5,106 bases of DNA, taken from an archaeon (GTDB taxonomy: Archaea > Hydrothermarchaeota > Hydrothermarchaeia > Hydrothermarchaeales > Hydrothermarchaeaceae). The translations under genes and the position numbers were made by a program. The stretch's first letter is position 1; every line of letters begins with the position of its first letter. Below are positions 1 to 5,090 of the stretch, piece by piece. Below the pieces are notes generated by a model that did not search any database, was not told the origin of the DNA, and saw only the letters and a program-made list of their open reading frames with translations. Where the stretch lies: contig JAHJSX010000152.1 of the NCBI GenBank assembly GCA_018830205.1, forward strand, positions 1 through 5,106. The letters are read 5' to 3'.

Positions 1-344
1 CCTATGCCAAACCACAAAATCGCGACAGGGATGAGCGCGACAGCGGGAATGGGCCTGAAAAGCTCAACGAGCGGGTTTGTCATGTCCTCGGCCGTTTTTG
101 ACCAGGCGATGAGAATCCCGTGGGGCACCGCAATAATGGCTGCAAGGGCGAAGCCCAGTATGACCCTGTAAAGGCTCGCAGATATATGCGTTAAAAGCTC
201 GCCGCTTAAAATGAGGCGGAGGGTTGTTGACAATATGGCGGAAGGCGCAGATAAAAAGAGAGGGTTGACAAGCCCTGCCCTGCTTACTGCCTCCCAGAAT
301 AAAAAGAAAAAAAGGAGGGATGAGATTTGAAGTATTCTCCCCAT
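1..344 (-). CDS. ABC transporter permease, TauC/SsuC (nitrate/sulfonate/taurine) type, 5' part only
   Basis: This is the N-terminal 114 codons of a membrane permease of an uptake ABC transporter; the rest lies beyond the left window edge. Translating the minus strand from the ATG at 344 gives an open frame without stops to base 1. It begins MGRILQISSLLFFFLFWEAV, a first membrane helix, followed by NPLFLSAPSAI (about residues 31-41), typical of the segment after helix 1 in SsuC/TauC proteins. Then comes a family-like stretch, HISASLYRVILGFALAAIIA, and RPIPAVALIPVAILWFGIG at the truncated end, which in the family precedes the EAA loop that contacts the ATPase. The ATG directly follows the TAA of the binding-protein gene, and a GGAGG lies 5 bases upstream, so this start is well supported. 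The gene is co-transcribed with the lipoprotein gene. Family assignment is firm; the substrate is unknown, since this family covers sulfonates, nitrate, pyrimidines and others. Confidence 0.9.
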   Translation of the reverse strand, partial: MGRILQISSLLFFFLFWEAVSRAGLVNPLFLSAPSAILSTTLRLILSGELLTHISASLYRVILGFALAAIIAVPHGILIAWSKTAEDMTNPLVELFRPIPAVALIPVAILWFGI

Positions 345-1310
345 TTACGCCTCCGGTGGAAGGTAGGAATAGTCCACGAACTCGCCAACCGTCACGTCAC
401 GGCCAAGCGACTCGGGGTCGTACTCCTTTATGGCATCTATCATCATCTCGAATGACTCGTCAGAGACCCTTCCCGATGGGTTGAACGCGGCCCACGGCAC
501 CCTTTTCGCCTCCTCTTTTGTCATGCCTGTGTCAAGCGCCTCGACCTCTGCGGCCATGTCAGGGTTGTCGAGGGCCCACTGGAGGCCCCTTAGATATGCC
601 CTCACAAATTTCCTTACCTCTTCGGGGTGCTTTTCTATGAAATCCTCTGTGAAAACAGCCATGCCGAACGGGGCCCCATGCGGAAACACATCGCCCGGCG
701 TTAGAATCACGTCCACGTCGGCCTCAAGCTGCGGGTAGGACATCGGGAAGATGAATGCCGCGTCCACGTCGCCCTGCAGGAGGGCCTGGGGCATGGAGGG
801 CGCAGAAAGCTGGGTAATTGTGACGTCCTTTGCAGGGTCGATGCCGTTTTGCTCGAGTGCAATCCGCAAGGTGAGGTCAAGGGTTGTGCCCATCCTGTGA
901 ATCGCTATGGTCTTTCCTTTAAGGTCAGAAACGCTCTTTATGCCGGAATTTTTTCTAACCACCAGATAGTCCCCCGGTTTTTCCTTTGTACCAAGCTCGC
1001 CCACCGCCACGACCTTAAGCGGGACGTCCTTTGACACCACGCGGATGATTGCAGGGGAGGAGCCTATCGTCCCCCCGTCAAGCTCACCTGCCATAATCGC
1101 CTCTATTACGCTCGAACCCCCCCTGAAGCTCACCCATGAAATGTTGAGGCCTTCCTCTTCGTAGTACCCGTTGTAAAGCGCGTAAACCTCTGGCTGGGCC
1201 TGGCTCGCGAGGTATCCTATCCTCATGGTTGCGTCTTCGCCCGGTTTTGACACACAGCCCGTGCCAACCATAATAATGAAAACTAAAACTATTCCTGCAA
1301 TCCTTCTCAT
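345..1310 (-). CDS. ABC transporter substrate-binding lipoprotein, NMT1/TauA/SsuA family
   Basis: This is the extracytoplasmic binding protein of an uptake ABC transporter, 321 residues, normal length for the family. Residues 1-19 form a lipoprotein signal: a basic start (MRR), a hydrophobic core, and GTGC ending in Cys19, the likely lipid-anchored residue; glycine at the -3 position is an imperfect lipobox. The mature protein opens with RIGYLAS (30-36) and the family pattern GYYEEEGL (48-55), then GELDGGTIGSSPA (75-87). The second lobe has DLKGKTIAI (129-137), where SsuA/TauA/ThiY-like proteins usually carry a closely similar motif. The downstream permease of the TauC/SsuC type agrees. The ligand cannot be read from the sequence: taurine, alkanesulfonate, nitrate, pyrimidine and other small molecules are all known for this fold. 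The start is supported by an AGAGGT sequence 6 bases upstream. The gene is transcribed divergently from the radical SAM gene across 98 bases, so joint regulation is plausible. Confidence 0.92.
   Translation of the reverse strand: MRRIAGIVLVFIIMVGTGCVSKPGEDATMRIGYLASQAQPEVYALYNGYYEEEGLNISWVSFRGGSSVIEAIMAGELDGGTIGSSPAIIRVVSKDVPLKVVAVGELGTKEKPGDYLVVRKNSGIKSVSDLKGKTIAIHRMGTTLDLTLRIALEQNGIDPAKDVTITQLSAPSMPQALLQGDVDAAFIFPMSYPQLEADVDVILTPGDVFPHGAPFGMAVFTEDFIEKHPEEVRKFVRAYLRGLQWALDNPDMAAEVEALDTGMTKEEAKRVPWAAFNPSGRVSDESFEMMIDAIKEYDPESLGRDVTVGEFVDYSYLPPEA
350..354 (-). promoter_or_regulatory. Shine-Dalgarno sequence of the permease gene
   Basis: On the minus strand GGAGG lies 5 bases before the permease ATG at 344 and falls within the last codons of the binding-protein gene. 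It fixes the permease start and implies translational linkage between the two genes, because the upstream stop TAA abuts the ATG. Confidence 0.8.
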
Positions 1311-1316
1311 ATCTCT

Positions 1317-1322
1317 ACCTCT
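1317..1322 (-). promoter_or_regulatory. Shine-Dalgarno sequence of the binding-protein gene
   Basis: The minus strand reads AGAGGT 6 bases before the ATG at 1310. This matches part of the usual 16S rRNA tail complement and supports the chosen start. It also implies that this transcript has a 5' leader, unlike the divergent radical SAM gene. Confidence 0.6.
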
Positions 1323-1349
1323 ATTTGTTTTTTACAAAATTTTCAATCT

Positions 1350-1363
1350 ATTATTTTATTATT
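1350..1363 (-). promoter_or_regulatory. Candidate TATA box for the binding-protein/permease operon
   Basis: The minus strand reads AATAATAAAATAAT here. A transcript starting about 25 bases downstream of its centre would begin near 1331, giving a leader of about 20 bases that still contains the AGAGGT at 1317-1322. The whole gap is A/T-rich, and the symmetric TATATATA at 1377-1384 is an alternative that would give a leader of about 45 bases, so the exact box is uncertain. Confidence 0.35.
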
Positions 1364-1376
1364 CACTAAATAAAAG

Positions 1377-1384
1377 TATATATA
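1377..1384 (+). promoter_or_regulatory. Archaeal TATA box of the radical SAM operon
   Basis: TATATATA preceded by AAAAG, in an AT-rich gap, resembles an archaeal box A with a purine-rich BRE. Its centre is about 28 bases before the ATG at 1409, so the expected transcript start falls at or within a few bases of the start codon, which predicts a leaderless mRNA. There is no Shine-Dalgarno sequence between box and ATG. The box is its own reverse complement and so could also serve the divergent gene. Confidence 0.65.
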
Positions 1385-1396
1385 GTTTATGTAAAC
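1385..1396. promoter_or_regulatory. Small palindrome, candidate operator
   Basis: GTTTATGTAAAC has two 5-base arms (GTTTA and TAAAC) around a TG centre. It directly follows the TATATATA box and precedes the predicted transcript start, where a bound regulator would block RNA polymerase. The co-encoded Lrp/AsnC protein is a natural candidate binder, but this is inference. In DNA this AT-rich such short palindromes also arise by chance. Confidence 0.3.
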
Positions 1397-1408
1397 ATAA
1401 TATAAGCG

Positions 1409-2461
1409 ATGGAAATTGCCCGAAAGAAGATGGAGCTTCAGTCAAAAGGCGTGAGGATTGGACATGCCCTTGAGGAAAGGCTGCTTGGGGATTTTCCAAC
1501 AGCCACAAGCGATTATCTTTCATTCATGATGGGGGGTGCGCCGGTGGCCATGCTTGGTGGCTTTTATACAGATTCATCGCCCTATGAAATCAGGGAAATG
1601 CAAGAGGGGCATGGAATTTTTGAGGCCGATGAGCTTTTCACAAAAATAGAATTTTTAAAAAGGCCCGAGTTTTTTGACAAAACCACATCCGATGGCATTA
1701 AGATGGAGAAGCTCGGCAAGCTCGTGGCCCCGGGATTTTTGATAGTATACCTCTCAACGGGATGCGTTTATTGGGGCGAAATGCAGTGCAAGTTCTGCGT
1801 CACTGGCCACATCAATACAATCAAGAATAAAAGGCCCGAGCAGGTCAGCGAGCTGGCCAACGAGGGCGCGAGAGAGATTGGCTCCCACATAGCGCTTACA
1901 TCAGGGGCACTGCCAAAGGACAGGGGAAGCGTTCTACTTGCCGAAACAGCTAAAAAAATAAAGGAAAGAGCTGATGTGGCAGTATCAGTAAATAGCGAGC
2001 CTCCGGAGGATTTGAACAAAATCAACGAGATGGCATCTGCCGATTCTATCTACATAAACCTGGAGGTCTTCGACGAGAAAAAAAGGCGCGAGATAATGCC
2101 TGGCAAAAGCGAACTCAAGCTTGCGGATTATGACAGGGTTTTCAAGCGGTGCACCGATGTCTTCGATGACAACCAAGTGGGGAGTGTATTGCTCGCGGGG
2201 CTTGAGGAGGACGATACGTATCTTGAAGGGGTCGAGCACCTTGCAAGCATGGGCGTGGTACCGGCCGTCGTACCATTTTACCCGACATCCCTATCAAAGC
2301 TAAATGACATGGCCCCGCCATCAAAAGAACGGATGGAAAACATCTACTTGAAATCCATCGACATCATAAACGACTACGGCCTCGACCCGTTTAAGACAAA
2401 GGCGGGTTTCATAAAGGGCGGCGCTTTGTCGGCCATGAAGGAAGTGATTCAAAATGTCTGA
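1409..2461 (+). CDS. Radical SAM enzyme with variant CX7CX2C cluster motif
   Basis: The 350-residue protein is a probable S-adenosylmethionine radical enzyme of unknown substrate. The cluster cysteines are Cys119, Cys127 and Cys130 in GCVYWGEMQCKFCVTG, spaced CX7CX2C instead of the usual CX3CX2C; the end of the motif, C-K-F-C, with an aromatic residue before the last Cys, is classical. Later TIM-barrel features are LTSGA (163-167), VSVNSEPPED (192-201) and INLEVFDEKKRREIMPGK (216-233), which resemble the biotin-synthase-like branch. The N-terminal ELQSKGVRI (9-17) and the later 'FDE..RR..MPGK' segment recall the MSMEG_0568-type radical SAM family; I offer that link from memory and with moderate confidence. 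There is no extra C-terminal cysteine cluster. The first ATG is chosen because it sits where the TATA box predicts the transcript start; ATG at 1430 (Met8) is the alternative. The gene overlaps the Lrp gene by 8 bases and is divergent from an uptake transporter, which suggests the enzyme handles an imported compound. Confidence 0.85.
   Translation: MEIARKKMELQSKGVRIGHALEERLLGDFPTATSDYLSFMMGGAPVAMLGGFYTDSSPYEIREMQEGHGIFEADELFTKIEFLKRPEFFDKTTSDGIKMEKLGKLVAPGFLIVYLSTGCVYWGEMQCKFCVTGHINTIKNKRPEQVSELANEGAREIGSHIALTSGALPKDRGSVLLAETAKKIKERADVAVSVNSEPPEDLNKINEMASADSIYINLEVFDEKKRREIMPGKSELKLADYDRVFKRCTDVFDDNQVGSVLLAGLEEDDTYLEGVEHLASMGVVPAVVPFYPTSLSKLNDMAPPSKERMENIYLKSIDIINDYGLDPFKTKAGFIKGGALSAMKEVIQNV
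2440..2448 (+). promoter_or_regulatory. Shine-Dalgarno sequence of the Lrp/AsnC gene
   Basis: GGAAGTGAT differs by one base from the full complement of the common 16S rRNA tail (GGAGGTGAT) and ends 5 bases before the ATG at 2454. It lies inside the end of the radical SAM gene and supports efficient, coupled translation of the second gene. Confidence 0.8.
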
Positions 2462-2921
2462 ACTCGATGATATAAACAAGGAGCTTCTGCGGATTCTGGG
2501 CAAGAATTCCAGGGCCCAGTTCTCGGAGCTGAGGGACGCGCTTTCGAAAAGGGGGCACGAGCTTACAAGGGAAGCAGTGGAGTACAGGGTCAAAAAAATG
2601 ATTGAGAGCCAGATTATAACGAATTTTGCCATGATTACCGACCCCGAGAAGATAGGGTATCAAATCTGCGCTTATGTCACAATAAACCTCAAGGACCCGC
2701 GAAAAAGGGACAAAATCGGGGAGATGCTATCAGAGCTCCCGAACACGGCCTTTGTCCACGCGGCCACGCACGGCTTTGACATCGGGTGCAGGATTTTCTT
2801 TACTGACAAAGAGGATATGATTGACTTTTTGGATATTTTAGAAGAAGATAAGAGAATCGAGAACTTCAATCTCGATATCATAAGGAAGACCTACAAGGTC
2901 GGGTCGATTACGCCGATTTGA
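2454..2921 (+). CDS. Lrp/AsnC family transcriptional regulator
   Basis: This 155-residue protein has the length and two-part build of Lrp/AsnC regulators. Residues 4-57 form a winged helix-turn-helix: LDDINKELLRIL, then SELRDAL and a recognition segment LTREAVEYRVKKMIESQIITNF. The linker ITDPEKIGY (61-69) is characteristic of the family. Residues 70-150 match the RAM ligand-binding and oligomerisation domain with alternating strands and helices (ICAYVTINLK, then TAFVHAATHGFDIGCRIFF, then FNLDIIRKTYKVGSI). Such proteins form dimers or octamers and respond to amino acids or related small molecules. The gene overlaps the radical SAM gene by 8 bases, so both proteins are likely made together. It may control its own operon and the divergent transporter. 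A minority of AsnC-like proteins (siroheme decarboxylases AhbA/AhbB) are enzymes paired with radical SAM proteins; the intact, ordinary DNA-binding half argues for a regulator here. Confidence 0.88.
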   Translation: MSELDDINKELLRILGKNSRAQFSELRDALSKRGHELTREAVEYRVKKMIESQIITNFAMITDPEKIGYQICAYVTINLKDPRKRDKIGEMLSELPNTAFVHAATHGFDIGCRIFFTDKEDMIDFLDILEEDKRIENFNLDIIRKTYKVGSITPI

Positions 2922-2933
2922 CGGCCCACAGAG

Positions 2934-3161
2934 TCATGCCAGGCCTGTTTTAACGTTTTTGCGCCAGCTGCACTCCTGGCAACTATCTATTTTTTGTGCA
3001 GACGTTCCCTGAACTTCGCCATCGCACAGAGTTCCAGCAACACCCCAGCAGCGCCTTCCATCATCGGGATAGGCTGGACAGGTTCCAAGCTGTGCTGCAT
3101 TAATTCCTCCTCCTTCCCTCCCACATTTGTTGTATTCCCAACATTGTGCTCTATATACCAT
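2934..3161 (-). CDS. Two-CW domain small cysteine-rich protein
   Basis: This 75-residue protein has seven cysteines (7, 13, 28, 38, 46, 61, 64) and two Cys-Trp pairs: CWEYNKCGRE (7-16) and CWGVAGTLC (38-46). The order CWE..KCGRE, LGTCPA, RCWGVAGTLC, VQGT.AQK and a final CxxC is that of the 'two-CW' family, small soluble proteins or C-terminal modules known mostly from bacteria such as Geobacter-like deltaproteobacteria. Their function is not established; the cysteines may bind a metal or form redox pairs. The whole protein is essentially one domain with only a short C-terminal tail. The ATG is supported by a GGGGG 7 bases upstream (wobble pairing) and a TATA-like box about 50 bases upstream. 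The gene converges on the Lrp gene with a 12-base gap, so it is its own transcription unit. It is not a shadow frame: the spaced cysteines and family motifs would not arise by chance. Confidence 0.85.
   Translation of the reverse strand: MVYRAQCWEYNKCGREGGGINAAQLGTCPAYPDDGRRCWGVAGTLCDGEVQGTSAQKIDSCQECSWRKNVKTGLA
2948..2960 (+). terminator. Candidate oligo-T terminator of the radical SAM-Lrp operon
   Basis: The plus strand has TTTT (2948-2951) and TTTTT (2956-2960) about 30 bases after the Lrp stop, with another TTTTTT at 2990-2995. Archaeal termination often needs only such runs. They lie inside the end of the convergent small gene, so they may simply be lysine and related codons read backwards. 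Confidence 0.3.
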
Positions 3162-3203
3162 ACATAAACCCCCAATATAGCAACTAATTGGACATTTTAT
3201 TGA

Positions 3204-3215
3204 TTAAAATATAAA
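3204..3215 (-). promoter_or_regulatory. Candidate TATA box of the two-CW gene
   Basis: The minus strand reads TTTATATTTTAA here. A start about 25 bases downstream would fall near 3184 and give a leader of about 23 bases that includes the G-rich ribosome-binding stretch at 3169-3173. Spacing and composition fit an archaeal promoter, but the whole 3162-3363 gap is AT-rich. Confidence 0.5.
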
Positions 3216-3252
3216 AAAGTTGCGCAATCTCAACCCAGATAAACGAGCTTGA

Positions 3253-3280
3253 TTAGTGTTATTTACGTTACGTACACTAA
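3253..3280. repeat. Inverted repeat in the divergent promoter region
   Basis: Perfect 7-base arms TTAGTGT (3253-3259) and ACACTAA (3274-3280) flank a 14-base centre that contains the self-complementary ACGT and a short tandem repeat, TTACGTTACGT (3263-3273). The arms are centred about 17 bases apart from midpoint to midpoint (21 bases start to start, roughly two helical turns), a layout seen with dimeric regulators. It lies between two divergently transcribed units, about 50 bases before the TATA-like box of the ABC exporter. Confidence 0.4.
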
Positions 3281-3328
3281 AATATAGAGTAAAGTACAAA
3301 ACGCCAAAAATGGGTGGTTTTTAGAAGC

Positions 3329-3337
3329 CTTAAAATA
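3329..3337 (+). promoter_or_regulatory. Candidate TATA box of the ABC-2 exporter operon
   Basis: CTTAAAATA is centred about 31 bases before the ATG at 3364, so the transcript should begin near 3359-3362 and be nearly leaderless; no Shine-Dalgarno sequence is present before this ATG. A more perfect-looking TATATAAT at 3346-3353 is too close: its transcript would start inside the gene. TAAAATATA at 3278-3286 is a further alternative with a leader of about 55 bases. Confidence 0.45.
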
Positions 3338-3363
3338 ACACTCCCTATATAATAATCAATATA

Positions 3364-4338
3364 ATGATAAAGATAAAGGAGATTTCAAAGGCGTTCGGGG
3401 ACATAAACGCTGTAGATGGTATCAGCCTTGAGATAGCCCGGGGCGAGATATTCGGGTTTTTGGGCCCAAACGGCGCCGGCAAGACAACGCTTCTTTCAAT
3501 CCTCTCTACACACATTTTGCAAGACGGAGGCTCTGCATCTGTCATGGGATTTGATACTCAAAAAGATGCCAAAAAACTAAGGAAATCAATCGGCATCGTA
3601 TTCCAGGAGCCCAGTCTTGACGAGAAGCTCACGGGGAGAGAGAACATGGAGATTAGTGCGGTTTTGTACAAAGTTCCTAAAAACAAAAGAAAGGAAAAAA
3701 TCGATGAGCTTTTGGACGTTGTTGACCTAAAAGACAGGGCCGGCTCCCTTGTACGGACTTATTCCGCAGGCATGAGGCGCAGGCTTGAGATTGCAAGGGC
3801 CCTCATCCACGGGCCCAAAATATTATTTCTGGACGAGCCGACGCTCGGGCTTGACCCAAAGGCAAGGGAATGGGTGTGGGAGCATCTTCTGGGGCTTAAC
3901 AAAAACGAGGGGACGACAATCGTGCTTTCGACCAACTACATGGAGGAGGCAGAAAGGCTCTGCGGCAGAGTTGGAATAGTAGATAGGGGGAAGATGATAG
4001 CCGTGGGCACGCCCGGAGAGCTAAAAAGCGAGCTTGCGGGCGATGTGATAACAGTCAAAACCAAAAGGCCAGAAGAAGTTGCGCAGAAATTCAAGAATGC
4101 AGATTTCGTAAAGGAAACAAAAAAAGTAAGCGGAAAAATATTTTTCATTGTTGAAAATGGGGAAAGCGCTATTCCGCGCGTTGTGGAGCTGGCCGGAGGG
4201 GACATGGTCGAATCAATTGAGCTTCATCGGCCAACGCTAAGCGACGTATTCTTGCACTACACAGGAAGAGAAATAAACGGCAGTGAGGGGACAAAAGGGG
4301 GCAGGAGAAAAATGAAGCGGAGGGGCAGGGGGATATGA
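3364..4338 (+). CDS. ABC-2 type exporter ATP-binding protein (DrrA-like)
   Basis: This 324-residue cytoplasmic ATPase powers the membrane protein encoded next to it. Walker A is GPNGAGKT (34-41), the Q-loop is VFQEPSLDEKLTGREN around Gln81, the signature is YSAGM (133-137), Walker B is ILFLDEP (153-159) and the D-loop is LGLD (161-164). The switch position is STNYMEEAE, with Asn191 where most ABC ATPases have histidine. Residues about 220-304 form the C-terminal extension seen in DrrA-type proteins, ending in RPTLSDVFLHYTGREI. The last 20 residues are very basic (KGGRRKMKRRGRGI), and their G-rich codons hold the ribosome-binding site of the next gene. The first ATG gives the normal family N-terminus. 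The stop overlaps the permease ATG as ATGA. Relatives export antibiotics, lipids or other hydrophobic molecules; the substrate here is unknown. Confidence 0.93.
   Translation: MIKIKEISKAFGDINAVDGISLEIARGEIFGFLGPNGAGKTTLLSILSTHILQDGGSASVMGFDTQKDAKKLRKSIGIVFQEPSLDEKLTGRENMEISAVLYKVPKNKRKEKIDELLDVVDLKDRAGSLVRTYSAGMRRRLEIARALIHGPKILFLDEPTLGLDPKAREWVWEHLLGLNKNEGTTIVLSTNYMEEAERLCGRVGIVDRGKMIAVGTPGELKSELAGDVITVKTKRPEEVAQKFKNADFVKETKKVSGKIFFIVENGESAIPRVVELAGGDMVESIELHRPTLSDVFLHYTGREINGSEGTKGGRRKMKRRGRGI
4319..4325 (+). promoter_or_regulatory. Shine-Dalgarno sequence of the exporter permease gene
   Basis: GGAGGGG lies 9 bases before the ATG at 4335, within the last codons of the ATPase gene. Together with the ATGA stop-start overlap it predicts translational coupling and a matched supply of the two subunits. 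Confidence 0.75.
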
Positions 4339-5081
4339 GCGAGCTTGAAGTCATCTATATAGTCTGGCAAAGGGAGCTCAAACGATACACGCGGGAGAGG
4401 GTCCTCGTGCTCAGCACGATTTTCATGTCGCTTTTGTGGCTTGTAATCTTTGGGATAGGGGTTGGCTCCATGCAGTTTGGAAGGATGATTGGAAATTACC
4501 AGGCATTTTTGTTCCCGGGAATCATCGGGATGGCGCTCCTTGTCACATCAATCCGCTCCGGGATATCTATAATAAGGGACGCCGAGCAGGGCTTTTTGAG
4601 GGTCGTTCTGCTGGCTCCGGTTTCGCGGCCCGCAATTGTTCTTGGAAAGGCGCTTGGCGGGTCCACGGTTGCACTCTTCCAGGGGGTTGTTATTCTCCTT
4701 CTGTCCTTTATTGTCGATGTTTCCATGAACCCTGCCATTTTTTTGTATTCAATCGGCATAATGGCTTTGATGGCACTCGGCCTCGTCTCCATGGGCCTTT
4801 TAATCGCTTCTTTTCAAAAGAGCTTTGAGGGGTTCAACCTCATCATGAGCCTTTTGATAATGCCCATGTTCTTCCTCTCAGGCTCACTTTTCCCGATTCG
4901 CATCCTTCCAGGCTGGATGAAAACCCTGACTTACATCAATCCGCTCACATACGGCGTTGACGCACTAAGGACAGTAATAATTGGAACATCAGCCTTCCCA
5001 ATTTTGACGGATTTGGCAGTGCTTGCAGGCTTTTCATTTTTCATGCTCGCGGCTGCTTTTTTGACATTCGAAAGACGATAA
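4335..5081 (+). CDS. ABC-2 type exporter permease (DrrB-like)
   Basis: This 248-residue integral membrane protein is the transport channel paired with the upstream ATPase. A short amphipathic start with WQRELKRYTRERV (11-23) leads into six predicted membrane segments at roughly residues 25-45, 56-80, 107-128, 134-158, 167-188 and 221-243. Family marks are the loop RDAEQGFLRVVLLAPVSRPA (81-100), which corresponds to the region that contacts the ATPase, FFLSGSLFP (179-187), and INPLTYGVDALRTVIIG (201-217), the usual ABC-2 closing motif before the last helix. Length and order are normal for DrrB/NodJ-type permeases, and the protein ends in a short charged tail, FERR. One permease plus one ATPase suggests a complex of two of each. 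The cargo cannot be told from the sequence. Confidence 0.93.
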   Translation: MSELEVIYIVWQRELKRYTRERVLVLSTIFMSLLWLVIFGIGVGSMQFGRMIGNYQAFLFPGIIGMALLVTSIRSGISIIRDAEQGFLRVVLLAPVSRPAIVLGKALGGSTVALFQGVVILLLSFIVDVSMNPAIFLYSIGIMALMALGLVSMGLLIASFQKSFEGFNLIMSLLIMPMFFLSGSLFPIRILPGWMKTLTYINPLTYGVDALRTVIIGTSAFPILTDLAVLAGFSFFMLAAAFLTFERR

Positions 5082-5090
5082 ATCCTGTGC

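Noticed and set aside
430..738. Plus-strand open frame of 102 codons opposite the binding-protein gene
   Set aside because: It is antisense to a clear lipoprotein gene, Ser/Ala-rich, with no family motif and no promoter or ribosome-binding site.
1225..1473. Plus-strand open frame of 82 codons spanning the divergent gap, with a hydrophobic stretch
   Set aside because: It covers the promoter region and overlaps both flanking genes out of frame; the apparent membrane stretch comes from the AT-rich gap and the reverse of the signal peptide.
2256..2275. Inverted repeat TGGTAC/GTACCA inside the radical SAM gene
   Set aside because: It is inside codons for a Val-Val-Pro-like stretch, with a short stem and no T-run, and is most simply explained by repeated valine and proline codons.
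2321..2663. Minus-strand open frames across the radical SAM-Lrp junction
   Set aside because: Both known genes on the plus strand are intact across this junction; the antisense frames show no domain and are explained by codon composition.
3346..3353. TATATAAT as promoter of the exporter ATPase gene
   Set aside because: Its centre is only about 15 bases before the ATG, so an archaeal transcript would start inside the coding region and lose the first codon; the box at 3329-3337 fits better.
3162..3363. Possible small RNA, tRNA or CRISPR in the intergenic stretch
   Set aside because: I see no cloverleaf, no repeated spacer-separated units and no GC-rich structured segment; only promoter-like AT-rich sequence and a single inverted repeat.
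4436..4828. Plus-strand open frame of 130 codons inside the exporter permease gene
   Set aside because: It lies wholly within the well-supported ABC-2 permease in another frame, has no recognisable domain and is rich in Cys, Arg and Gly as expected of a shadow frame.
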